Shown one piece after another: positions 10,482 through 24,300 of a stretch of DNA of 64,000 nucleotides. Within the stretch, counting starts at the first letter, position 1, and each line of letters opens with the position of its first letter. The DNA is taken from contig OX393563.1 in NCBI GenBank assembly GCA_947652115.1, positions 7,543,280 to 7,607,279 on the forward strand. The letters run 5' to 3'. The translations under genes and the position numbers were made by a program. The notes beneath the pieces are model-generated. The model had not been told where the DNA came from and searched no databases. It saw nothing but the letters and a program-made list of their open reading frames with translations. The stretch is from Blastomussa wellsi (Eukaryota > Cnidaria > Anthozoa > Scleractinia > Plerogyridae).

Positions 10482-13400
10482 TTACTGCTCATTCCAGGGT
10501 AAGCGGAACTCTGATGCTGGCAGGTTAACACAATGTGTCGCATCAAAGTCCATCAGATACTGTAACACCTAGGGGAAATAACCATTTGAGTTGACCTACG
10601 ATCGGTATAACTTCTCCTTGAATGATCAACAATTTAAGAACATTCTCGGAACTAATAAGGGTGAGGAGAATCTACATTTCGAGCAACTCACCAGAAACAT
10701 CAACAGATGAGTTCGTTGTTCCACCGACAGATCTTGACCTGATGATAATAAGAATAGCGAAGTTCATCGTTACGTCATCTATTGTCATTATGTATGTATT
10801 AATGTGCCAACCAGAGGTTGATTGGCCGTCGAAATAAAGGTTCTTTTGTTCCAGTGGTTGGCAAATTTGAATATCAAAAGAAATGTTTATAAACAGTTAG
10901 TATAGCTATAAATGCGATGGTGTAGTTCAGTCGTCCGGGTGAGGGTAGTCCTGAGAAGGACTGTTGTCGGTGACAGTGACTGACGTTTCGACAACCTGAG
11001 CGGAGTCATCATCAGAGCCATGTGAAGAGTTGTTTGTTAGTCGAATCTTATAATTGTGGTTCGTGAAAACTGATTGGTCTCTTAAGTAGTTTATGTCGTC
11101 TGTCTGAATTGGTCGGTTTCAATCCGCCGGTAAGGTTAGGTCGTTCTATTCAGAAAACGGAAGCAAATGAAAACTTCCTTTTCTGGACTGCCTGGTTGAA
11201 CGGAACGGCAACACTCTACGAACAGTTTACAGGAAACCGACGCATACCGGCAGGTTGGTGCCCAGTCCTTCTCAGGATTACTCTCAACCGGACGAGCAAA
11301 CTACACGATCGACTGTTACCCCCAGTTTCAAACCATTCACTGTAATGTGTGGTTCAATTCTCCATCCTCCCCCGGGCACACCCCCGGGCATTTGCCATTT
11401 TTTAATTATTTTGCGGTCTATTCCCCGGGCACACAGAAAAAGACAATTCCCCAACTCCGGGACTCCTCGTCGACCACAAGTACGTCATTTTGTGTACAAA
11501 TTCGAGATAAAAATACTGTACATGAAGAAGTTTTTTCTGAAAGCGACCGCAAAGTCCCTGGCTTCTCGCCACTTGTTATCGCGACGTCGTCCTTAATAAA
11601 GTTATAAGGGCCGACTTGCAGTTGTTGCACGTCTATCCATGAATTTGAACGCTATTCTAGACTGTATATATATCATAAATAACTGAGACTACATACATAG
11701 CATACGAAATCATGAAGACTATATTTTATAAAGAAAACTGAAGGAAAAATCTAACCCGTACGTCTCGCCACTTCCTCGAAAGAATAGGAAAGGAGCTTGC
11801 AAACAGCGAACAGAACGATAAAGGAAAAGCAAAAAACCTTCAAAAGCATATTTAAATCTTAAAAGATTATTCTTCTCTAACCAGACGGTTACAATTTTTA
11901 CAGATTTTCCCTGGAAATAGGCAATCTCCCTCGCGCGGTATGCCACAATCGTGTCAACCGATAAGCGACGTACTAGGAAGAACTTCAAGAACATCGCGAA
12001 GAAAGTGCTTTAGATTTGCCCCACCCCCACCCCTCGGGACAAGATCTAGACCGCTTTAAAACAATTCCCCACCCCCGGGCCGAAAGGGCTGGACTTGTCC
12101 CAGGGGTTGCCCGGGGGGGGGATGGTTACAGGGAAAATTGAACCACGCATAAGAATGTCTTTGATCTGCCATGGAAAGAACATGAGAACTACAGAAGGAA
12201 GAAATCACATCAACTGGTGCTCACCTATCATCATAGGAAAATCCTTGCCGTTTTCTCGAACATAACTCTTGTACATTGACCTGCACAAACTGACGTCAAT
12301 GTTCAAGCTATTCCAAATGGCTCCTGCAACACAAAGTTAAAGGAGCTACGTCATCGTTCCTGCACGTTGAAAACTTTAGCCTAAACTTTTCAAAATCGCC
12401 ATTTTCAATCCGTTTCAATCTTCTCCATCCTCAGCCATCCTTGTTCCTTTTTGGTTTAGTATCGCTCGTTTGGTGTCTTTCTTCCTTAGCAAACTATTAT
12501 TTTTAGGTTTCAGAAAAATTTAAAGTGCACCTAACCCCAAAATATTTTTTTCCGCTAAGAAAACCCTTTGCACCAGTTCAAAACATATTGCACATTTCGT
12601 GTCTCCTCTGACTATTTATAGCATTCAAAAGTTACGAAAACTGTGCAACATTTGTTCCACGATCGAGTCATAAGGGGCGTGGGTCTATTCCTGATATGAC
12701 GTCACAAACTGATGTGCATGCGTGTTTACAAAGACTTGATGTGATGCAAATCAGTTTGTGACGTCATATCAGGAATAGACCCACGCCCCTTATGACTTGG
12801 TCGTGGAACAAATGCTACTCTATAACTAGAGACCATGTTGTACTGAAGTCAATCATTTCAGTTGAGAGCTTATAAAGTGGCTACTAGTAATCTAAGCACT
12901 GCACTTACTCTTGGTAGCTTGATCAGGAGCAGCCAGGTATTCCAACAGTGCATCTTCACTATCTCCATTAACTAGGTTAGGATACCTGAGTGAGCAAAAA
13001 CAACATTTTTATTATAAGGGCTGATCCAACGTGATGGTAATACAATGATTATAAAGCACATTTCCTGTCATGCGCTGCCTTCACTGCACTCTAAAAAGAG
13101 ACTTTGGAAGTGCATGGAAGCAAGGTCCTAAAAGGCCCAAGCATCTGAACTAAGACATAATTAAGGACTTAAAGTGCACCTAACCCCAAAATATTTTTTT
13201 CGCTAGAATAAACCTTTGCACCAATTTGAAACGCATTGCACCTTTTTACCAAATTCTGACTATTTATAGCATTCAAAAGTTACGATAAACTGTGCATCAT
13301 TTGTTCCACGACCGAGTCAGAAGGGGCGTGGGTCTATTCCCGATTTGACGTCACAAACTGATTTGCATGCATGTTTACAAAGCCTTGATGCGATGCAAAT

Positions 13401-16400
13401 CATTTTGTGACGTCAAATCAGGAATAGACCCACGCCCCTTCTGACTCGGCCGTGAAACAAATGATGCACAGTTTTTCATAACGTTTGAATGCTATAAATA
13501 GCCAGAATTTGGTAAAAAGGAGAAACGAAAGGTGCAATGCGTTTCAAACTGGTGCAAAGGTACATTTTAGCAAAAAAAATATTTTGGGGTTAGGTGCACT
13601 TTAATTAATTTATAACTTATTCGCCATATATATTTTTGTTGTTCGTAATTTTTCGTATAAGACTCCAAATAAAAACATGTCTGTCTGTCTGTCTGCCAGC
13701 ATGATCTCACCAGTTTTACACAAAATCAAGGTACTGAAATTACCATACACACGAGCTAGGTACCAAAAATATCTATCTGCAGAATGAAAACGTTACCTGA
13801 ACTTTAAGAACTTCAAGAACAGATCGTTGCCACGGTTTGAGCTTATCTCTCCTTCCCTGAACAGAAAGGGAACCATATAGACAAGATGAGTGATGGGATA
13901 ACTTCTAACAGACCAATTTCGATATTTTAATATTCAGCCTAAAACAATAGACATCACTGTAAGGCTGCGGGGAATAAATCCCACAAACTCTATAGTTAAT
14001 AACCCAGAGCCTCGCTTGGAGCTGTGAACCAAAAAATATGCGTATTAAGACCTAAAACAGACATGACAGATCTCTTGACCCCAAAAAATACCGAGCGTGT
14101 AAATTTTCAACCCAAAAAAACATGCTGCCCCCCGTCATGTATAATGAAAGAACCCCCCTCTGCTCTCCCCCCTCCCCCCGGGTGCAAAGGAGAGTAGGAG
14201 GCCACTTGATTTGCCACCATGGCTTTTTCTGCTTTTTGTGAATTTCAGGATGGAGAACAGCAATAATTCAACCCCTTACACAGTCGTGATGATCTCATCT
14301 CTCATCCGTCTAATGAGTAGCACTGGACCCGGGTAGCTAAAGAAACAGATAAGATAAGATAACTTTATTTATACACGGTATTTCCATCAGCTTATTTAGA
14401 AGTATTTATGGTAATCAACTAACTACCTATCTTCCTAGCTACAAAAAAGGTATAAAATACAAAAGAATAAAAATTGCTTTTCATGGAGGCAGTGTTCAAA
14501 AAATATACTTAAAAATTTCGCTTAAGAATTATAATAAAAATTTACGTAAAACTGTGGTGACAAACATACACAAAGCAATTGTATAAAAAATGATTGCAAT
14601 ATAGAGCAGGTTTCGACCAAGTGTTGTAAGTCACACTCGAAAGCAAAGTATGTGTAATCTCTCTGGTCATGCCAGTCACAAAGGACACAGACAAACCAGT
14701 GAACCAATAAAAACTGCAAGCAAATAAATGTCACCGTCACCAAGTGCGGGAAAACGTGTGTGGGTGAGTGATGAGTGGTTTTGGTTTAGCTTCTGATTTG
14801 TTGACTGAGAAAGTGGCAAAGTGTTTTTTAACCATTCGCTAAGCGCAGTTATGCAAACCTAAGCAAACACCAATGAATTTTTTACTGTCGACACTCAAGT
14901 AAAATTCCCTCTGATTACTAATCAACCATGCATAGTTTAGGGGAATTAGAATTGTCTCAACATTTAGGAATAGTAGCTACCCCTGATGACACGGAGAATT
15001 CACATAACTAAGACAAAATAAACCTGCGATCCTGCCCTCCCCCTGCTTGTCATCCTTTTCAATCAAAGACACCTGATTGTGGGTAAAAGATTATGTCAAA
15101 TACCTGCAGAGAAGACGAGCGATGTCTAGATGAAAATAGTCCTTTACAACCCTAGTAGTAAAACCACCTGAAAAAAAGAGAGCATGACACATGTATGAAC
15201 TACTTTAGCTGGCGTGAAATAAGGGCCTATTCCCACACAGCTTCCATAAAGTATTGAACAACGCAATGTTATACCAGTAAATGATAAACCAAAGAGGACT
15301 CTTGAAGCAAAAACACACATTCAAATGGTAGCATGCAAAGGAAACTCGCATTAGCCAAATCATGATGAGTATTCACTTTGCAACAGAATGGGCATGCCTA
15401 GCCACGAACAGAGGGGTAAGGAGGAGTTTTATCAGTGGCTTCCAAAATGGAATAGGAAAGGCATCCGATCAGATCAGAGCAGATTGACTTTGCAGCAAAT
15501 TGCCCATCAAAAACAACCTACACTTTGTGTAGCTTGCCACCATTACACACACATGACAAAACATCATTTTGTAGACTAGCAGACATTAAGAGGTTGAAGC
15601 AGTCGCAGCTAGAAATAAGAATCCAAGCTAATGTTCCAAACTACAAATTAAATGTAAATATCAGCAACTGTTAACTATTCAAACTACAGGTAACATACTT
15701 ATGGCTTCAGGCATCTTGGTCTGGGCAAGAGGCACAATACTATCAAATGTAGCATCCAATACCTGTAAACAGTGACACAAGAACAAGGAATGTATAACTT
15801 TGTTACTTAATAATGATTAATTTGCAAAGCAATGTACTTACCATTCCACTAATTTGTGGGTGAACCCTTGCTGCCCAGACTGCAGGATAACCTCCTGAAA
15901 AAACAGAAAAGGAAAATAAAAATTTATTTTAATTGTGACCAAGACATTTTTATGACCAGTGCAATAATGCAAACAACAAAAGAGTAAAAGGCTAACAAAG
16001 AAATAAATCTGAAAGAGATGCTCTGGATTTAATAGTGCTGCCTAATAGCCTGTGTAAAAAGAGTTTCCTGCCAGGCATGAACTTTTTATTGTGTAGTTCC
16101 AGAAAATATCCATACCCCCCCCACGGAAGGCTTTTTGGTTTGCACCCCCCTCCCCCCCAGGAATTTCCGTTCCAGAGGGTCTGTGAGGACCCCCCCTCCC
16201 ACCAGGAATTTCCAATATTTTTAAACACCTCTTTGAAAATTCGAAATTGCTTCTTTCTTTAGAACGTAGGACGATTGTAACAATCTAGCTGTATCGTAAG
16301 CGTTTGGGCACCAAATTGAGTCGGTGGAAACGTTTATTACATGCGTGACCTTCACTTGTAAAGTAGAAATTAAAATGTAAACATGTAGCTTCAAACCCTC

Positions 16401-19400
16401 ATTCAACGCCGCTACAATAATTGTTTGATTTGTTAAAAGCCTGGGCCTTTTAATTTCTTTCGCTGTTAGTCATTAATTTACTAGAAGATATGTTGCAACA
16501 TCTGCGATAATGTTGTTTCAGAATTTGCCGATATCTCAATTAATTTCTGTCATGTTTACAAAATCGAGTCTCGCGCAACGATTTAGCGGTCAAAAAAAAA
16601 ATTACGACCTCTCAAAGGAATTCATTTAAAATTATTTTAATTACAAATCATTTTTAGATATACACTGGAGAATAAGTTTTACAGTTTTGAACTCGAAGAC
16701 GACCTCCAATCACAGCTGACTGAGATGCGTAAAGCACAGGACGCTTTAAGGAAAGCAATAGATACCCGAAGAAGACTGTTAGGTCAACTTCATGCAACTC
16801 AACAAAGTGATCACGAAGAAGTCAGTGACGACAGTACCGATAGTGAATGAACTCAGTTAATGACTACAAGACATTTTTTTTAAAACGTATGTCAGCATTT
16901 TATAAGTAACAATTATTAATACACAGTACATTTGCAATTTGCAGTAAAAGGTTCAGTTTTTTTGGCAAATTTTGCCGTTGTGTTCTGAAGTAAATTTACA
17001 TAAAAAAACTGGAAACTATCTATAGTAGCAGTACTAGATCACCAAACAGACATAGAACTCGTAGTTACTTTTTATTATAGTTTTCACCTTCCCTGAATGA
17101 TAGAACTAGTTACATTCGGTTTTACTAGCTGGGCAGAGCGTGGACACTAGCACAAAGCGTTAGAGCAAACGTACTTAAAAGCGCAAACTGCATAACTTGT
17201 CTTTTTTTCTCGGTTTTCCAGCCAATAATTTGTCATGATAATTGAAAAAGTTAAATAAATGATAAAAATATTTGATCTATTGAACCTTTCTGTTGCCGTT
17301 TTGTTTTGTTTACGTTAAAACCTTCCGCAAATTAGCAGCCATTCAGTCTTGCTGGCAAACGATACCTTTGCCTCACCGAATCTGAGCTAGTTTGCTGCTT
17401 AGCAAAGCCGTTTTCTTTAGCTTGCAAACAGGCTCTCCAGCGAATTTTTTTAAGTTGAAATTGGCAAGCGAAGCGAGCGTGATTATGCGGTTTTACTTCC
17501 TCTAGTAACTAGTAGCAAAGACACTAGTTTAGAACTTTTAATTTAACGTGACTGAAGAATTCGAGAATACGCCTCAAGCAAGAAAAAATGCGACTTCCAG
17601 TTACTGTCCGTGTCTTATCGTCTCAAAGCGAAAGAAAAATAGCATAATACCAGTGAGGCAAACGTCAAGGTACTAGCAACCCGGATAAAACTGCTTGTAA
17701 CAGATTACTACCACAGATAAAAACATTTGACCTAACACATTTAACTAAAAGTTTATGGGGTAAAAGCGCCGATAGTCATGCAACGGAAGTCGGAACACGA
17801 CTTGTCGGACGAAACCAGGAGTCTGGTGACGAGTCTCTCCTGTTTGTCCGCCATTTTGAGTTCCAGATAAACATCGCCAGTGCACATCGTTCTTCTGGAG
17901 TTTGTAGCGCTAGCTAACTCAAAGAGAAAACAGAAAAATTAAAGCTTATGTATTAACCTCATCTCAATATTCGGGAGCAATGATTTTTGTTTCAAAACAA
18001 CGTAGGTAAGTATGTTTTTCTGCTTCGATCGATAGAACGTTGCTTTTAGGACTTTGTACGGGAGCTCGTCACCCTTTGGAAAAAACAGCTTCAAAAGAAC
18101 CCCCCGACCCCTCGGAAATTACAGCCTTTGAACCCCCCCTCCCCCTCGGAAATTCCAGTGACCTTCCGTGGGGGGGTATGGATATTTTCTGGAACTACAC
18201 ATTCTCACTTGTCGGATGGGCAATGGCACAGATAGGCTGTCTGCCAACCATAATATTGAAAAAATCTAATATCACGGTAATCTAATACAACCATGCAACT
18301 ATGCAGAGCAAGAAAAATTTCAGAGCTGCTTCCTTGAGGCACATGTTGACATTTTTTAAAGCCTTGATTTTTAATTGGTAATTAACTTACAGTAACTGTT
18401 ACTAGATATTACTAAAAGAATAAAATAATATTGAATGCTTTGCTAAAGGCATGATATACATCTGCAAACATAAAATGCAATTTTGATGGAATGCAAGCAT
18501 TCACCAAAAAGAGATTGCAAGAATTTCAAGAAATCTGAGCACCCACCAATTGACCAGGCATATATAACTATTTGAGAAACTGAAAAGCCAAGTTTTTCAA
18601 CTGCATATTGCAACACAACTTCTACAGCATTCCTCTCAGATTCTGGGCCAGGCAATCCCTGAAAAATACCAGTTAAAATAACACAGACAGCTTGTAATTA
18701 ATTTTTTTCTCTACAGAGATGCCTACATGGAGATTACCCAGTACATGTACGGTACATCTAGAATTTGATTGAAAGAATTTGCTATCGCATCAAGTAAACA
18801 AAACCTTGAGTATAAAATTGGCTGGCATTTTTAGTTAGTGCAGATCTTCACTGAATAGACTGGAAATGGAGGCTCTTCTAGGAGAAATATATCACTAATC
18901 CAGGAGAATAAGCTTTGAAATACATTTCTTATTACTTACACTGCTTCCGGCAAACCCAGGATGATTCCATCCTAACACTGAATATCCAGCTAAAAAAAAA
19001 ACAAAAACATTACAAGGACATTGTTAAGCATTTCTAATTGTTGTGGTTGCTAAATTCCTGTGACTAATGAAAGAAAGACATTTATAATTAAAGCTCAGGT
19101 CTAAATAAAATCAAAGTTTCTGTCTTTTTCCAAGTAAAAACAAATGATAAACAGACAAAAACAAATACAGTTTACTGTAAAATAAATCAAACCTTTTAAA
19201 GGTGTATTCATGAGACCAACTTCATAGAAGCCTGCATTGCCCTCACATGTTATTACCTGTGGAGAATTGATTTTAAATCAGCTTTAATTATGCAAAGCCA
19301 TGCAATCAATGTCCATGAAACTAATAAAATCACTGGTGTAGGGGTAAAAACATTGATTAAAATTGTGTTGTGCTATTGGCTGACTGAGGCAACTTCTCAC

Positions 19401-21287
19401 AATGACTCAGTCATTGGGGAAGCCAAACATAAATAAACCTATCATTAATATTCATCCAACAAAAATCAGCACTAGCTAATTAGTCATCTTTCATTCCTTG
19501 GATGGGATCAAACTTGACTATTTTAATCAGGACACTGACCTTTGTACTAGTTGACCAGCCCGATGCTGGTAATATTATTATAATAACCCTTGTTCATCAT
19601 ACGACAACAAGCGGAGAATGAATTTACTGCATGCATCGTAGTCTTACCAGAGTATTCCCCTTGCTCCCTTCATCTGCACTTGTCCTCTTATCCATAAACA
19701 TGGTATCTATCTCATTACCATCCGCTGCCTCTAGTTTTGCTCTGTTACCATTCTGCACATGAATTAACAACATAAGTTTAGAAACAAATGAACAATGCAA
19801 ACATGCCAATTAAATGTATAAGTGTTTACCATATCATTTGGTCCCAGTTCCTGTCAACAGTATGTTTTAAATCTAAATGCTAGTTATGTTGACTTGAAAA
19901 AAATAATGGTGACCAATCTCAAAAACGAAAATATGATTAGATGAACACTGGGTTGTAAAGTGCATGGCTGCTATATTTCACACCATTCACTATCTTGAAT
20001 AGAAACACATTTCTCTGGCATTTGTTATTGGAAAGCTTTTACAAACAGGGGTATTGTACATAGCAGCACAGTACTGACAAAAATTAATAATACATCAAGT
20101 TAACTGTACAACTTGTAACTACATGATGTATAGATTGAACATGTAGAATGTGAGATAGACTTGATTATGTGTCTATGTGCAAGTGCTTGTTATGTACTAA
20201 CATGTTCAATTAAGTATTGCCTTCCAGACAGCAAAGCTTCACCTGCAAAAGTGAAAAGTAAGATGTTATATTATTCTGGGACTACACGTGAAGCTTAAAG
20301 TGAGAGTGAAACATGTTGGCTGATTTACACAAAGATCAAAGGCCATTACAAGGAGCACAACAAGAATACACAGTCATTATTACATGGTTGAGAAATGACA
20401 TGCTGTGTACATGCAGTTAAAAAAATAGCTTTGTGGAATGTGCAGGGTTAAGAAAAAAGAAGTGTTTCCCAATCAGCCCTGGGCTTCTCATTAGAGCCAT
20501 GATTAATGTGTTAGTTGAAGTAAGTATAGAAATTGTAAACATACCAAATCCACTCTGTAAAAGACCAGTAGATCCAGGATAGACCAAGGGTCGACCAACA
20601 GAGTGTGCAACAAAATACCTGAAAATAACAAAATCCATAATATGTACAGTTACATATGCTGTCAGAGATGCCATAATATAATAATATAAAATCTAGTTTA
20701 TATTGAAGTTTGTATGTTACTGATCTGTTGATTACAAGACACATTACTAAAACAAGACAGCTGTTTGAAGTAGCTATGTTTAGTTTTAATTAACTGTTCT
20801 TTGGGATTCAAAGACAATTCCCCTATACACTCGCTGAGAGCAACAAGGGGTAACGTCTGAGTGAAAGTATAGTGTACAGTTCTGAATTTAAGAGCTGTTG
20901 TTGGTGACTGACTTTGTAACAATCTAAGTGGGAATCATCTTTAGAGACAAGTAAAAAATATTTTTTAGTTTCAGTTTTGACATGATATTATAAGTTTTAA
21001 AGGTTGCAAAGTTTAATTATAGTTATTAGCTGTTTCAAGTACGTTTTGATCTGCCTATTGTTAGTCAAAAAAAGATGCCCTGTTTGAGGTCTGGTCGTCA
21101 ATTTTGCTCACATTTTGTTCAGATAACAAACGATGGTATGTAAGATGGTAGTCGTTAATGGCACCTGTTGAGAACTGCTTGTTCTAAGTTTGTGTACCAG
21201 CTTTCCAGCATCAGTTATCAAAGACTATTTGTACTATGGGTCAAGTTTTCATAATCTCGACTCCTAGTCAATTCTGTGGTTAGTAAG

Positions 21288-21331
<44 letters not shown>

Positions 21332-24300
21332 TTATAACAATATAATTTGGTTTTATCAACTGGGTTGATAATGTCAATTGGCCACTGTAAAGAGATTCAA
21401 TTGCTGACGTTTCGAGCGTTAGCCCTTCGTCGGAGCGAATCCAAATCGATTCGGAGCGAATCCATTCGCTCCGACGAAGGGCTAACGCTCAAAACGTCAG
21501 CAATTGAATCTCTTTACGGTGGCCAATTGACATTATCAACCCAGTTAATAAAACCAAATTATATCTGTGGTTAGTAAGTTTATCATGTTCAGAAAAGTAA
21601 TCACTCTAGCACCAGTCTCCCTTGAAGTTATTTTTTAATCAACTCAGTGTAACTTCAGCAAACAACAGAGAAGACTATTAAAGCAGACATGAATGTAAAA
21701 ATATCGAAGCTTAAAAATTTAATAACAATAAACGGTATATTTTACAAGGAAGACAAAAAGTTAAGTTAAAAAAAACATTAGACACAACATACATGTAAGT
21801 ACAAACATTGGAAAGTGTAAATTACCTTAGAAAGTCACAAGGCCAAGATCCAAGGAAGGAGAAAAATCCAGAAGGTCTACTACGAGAAGTGACATTTTCT
21901 GACCCCCTACGCATGCTATGGCTAAAATACAACAAAGGTAAAAGAAGTAATTATTAAATCTTGCTATCGACACACATCAGCAAAATTACCCATAACATTA
22001 TTGTACACTGATTTCCTTTGTTTTAACTTCCTGGACCATTATTGAGTTTTAGAACCGTTTTTTTACAAAACAACTAAGAATTTAGGGTCACTTGGATCCA
22101 CCTTATTTACATGTGTTGGGACCTTTTGAATAAAGAGGAATAAGATAATAGATGATAATAGTCGTCTACATCCTTTGACAACATTCTAGTGGCTTCTACT
22201 TCCAATGGTCATTCAAACTGAAAGAATTGAGGCGGCAGAGCTGGCAGTTTGATCAAAGAGAAATTTTGAGGTGCACAGCACTTGACAACTCTGTCTCTTG
22301 ATCACAGTCCTTGAATTTCAATGGACCAGTTCAAATGGATTCCATTACAATGAAGTCAAAAAGATGCAAAAACCGTTGTCAAAGTTTTGTCAAAAACTTT
22401 GTATATCAGCAACTATATACTGGTGCCCAGCACTGGGAATTAAAGCAATACTTACTCAGCTTTGGACTCATCCCACTTGTAGTCCACAGGCCAAGCATCA
22501 AAACTAAAGTCATATAACCCAAGCTTTTTCTGCAAATACACCCACGTACATAAATCAATTGCAAGGCTTATTTGATTTCTCTGAAGCATATTTCTATTGA
22601 CACACCAGACCTTATTTTCTTCATTATTGTTTAATCTTGTTTCCTCTAAGAGAGCCAGAAATATTCTGTAATCTTGATTTCTAAAACGCCCATATCCTGA
22701 AATTGAAGTAAACATTGCATAAAAAATATTATAAAATAAAACAAATTATGTTCCAAACCAAAAGAATCGAATTTTCCCATTATTTGAGTGAACAACTAAC
22801 TAAAATTAATTATAATTTCCTGCACGTGTACACAAGATTTTCATTTTGAAAACAAAATTTATTATCACTGATAAACACAAGTTTGTTGTTCTGGAATTTA
22901 AAGACAACCCAAAGCCTGCTAAAATAGTGATAAAATCAATATTGAATTGATTTGATGTAATTACAACTATCTTTTGGTATTATTCCCACTTCTATTACAT
23001 GCACTCTTCCTTTCCTCACCACGTCATCGGGGATCCCCTCAATACACTTTGCTATCGTCTCAGGCTGCACTTGCTACTTACAGCCTTGCTAAGAAAACCG
23101 CGAACACCTGAAATGTTTCAGGAATGTTGATTGTGCAGTGACCAATCACAATAAAGTTCAGGACATGCAAACAAACCTCAAAACCACAATTAATTACCAT
23201 TGTTGTTTGCTGTTTGGTTTTCTCACACCTGATTGGCTTTTTCTTTGCAACACAATAACATTCCATATTTCTGGTGTTCAGGGTTTTCTTAGCTTGGCTG
23301 TATCTAAGTGGGGTACGAGTGCTATTAGGGGACTACAATGGGTAGTCCAACACCTCATATAAACCTATTTTTTCATTTGTTCTCCTTGACAACAGACTTC
23401 AATGTTATCAGGGCTAGAGGCTTTGTTTAGGATTGCTTTCTATTGTTTCCACGCTCAATGGTATTACCGCTTCAACGAGGTGCTACTTGACCCACTACAA
23501 CCGGCTATCTAAGAGAGTAAGCCCTGTTAAGAAATATGAAAATTTTACCTCTAATACACAATGCTCCAAATATAACCATCAGCCCTGTGCCAATAAACCT
23601 GGACAAGCTTATCAAACCTGCATGGCTTAACAGACCTGGTGAAGACACAATCAATCAGTGGCTAGATTATAATTTTTATCCACAACTTTACCTTTATAAC
23701 ACACAAACTCTTAGCAGACCTTTATGGTTTCAAATTACCATGTCTGTGGGCTGTGGTTTGTAGGTTGCCATCTATCTTCACTTGTTTGATTCCTTTTTTC
23801 ATGACTGGTGTTGTAATTATGATTGACAGTAGTGAAAAGGGCTATGGCAGTGTAGTAACAGAGCTCCAAGCTCAAGTTTTTCAGAGGTTGCCTTCTGGCA
23901 ACTTCTTTTTGTAAAATGGTCACCACTACAAAAATGTTGGTCGTCAAAGGGAAAGCGTTTTATAAACAGGACACCTCATGTCAGTTTACATGAAGCAAAA
24001 CCACTGACTTTCCTGAGCCAAATTCAAAATCATTCAAAGAATGACTCAACGAAGTTGTTTTCATTTGCAACAGAGTTTTTTGACCAACTGCTCTAATTAT
24101 CGTGAAGAAAAGCAAATCAAAGATTAAAGAAAACAGTTAGGGAAGACAAACACCCAAAACAAGTCAATTCTCGTGCTGTACAGTGAAATCATAGTTAATA
24201 GAGGAGACTCCTCTATTAACTATGGTGAAATGATTAAAAGAAACGGAAAAGAAAATGTGGTTTCCAAAATTCATAGTGGCTTCCCGATCGAGGACCACTG

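Noticed and set aside
23077..23102. Short ABHD16A exon encoding VFAVFLAR
   Set aside because: Bounded by AG and GTAAGT but its 26-nt length gives a phase that cannot join to exon 22611-22696.
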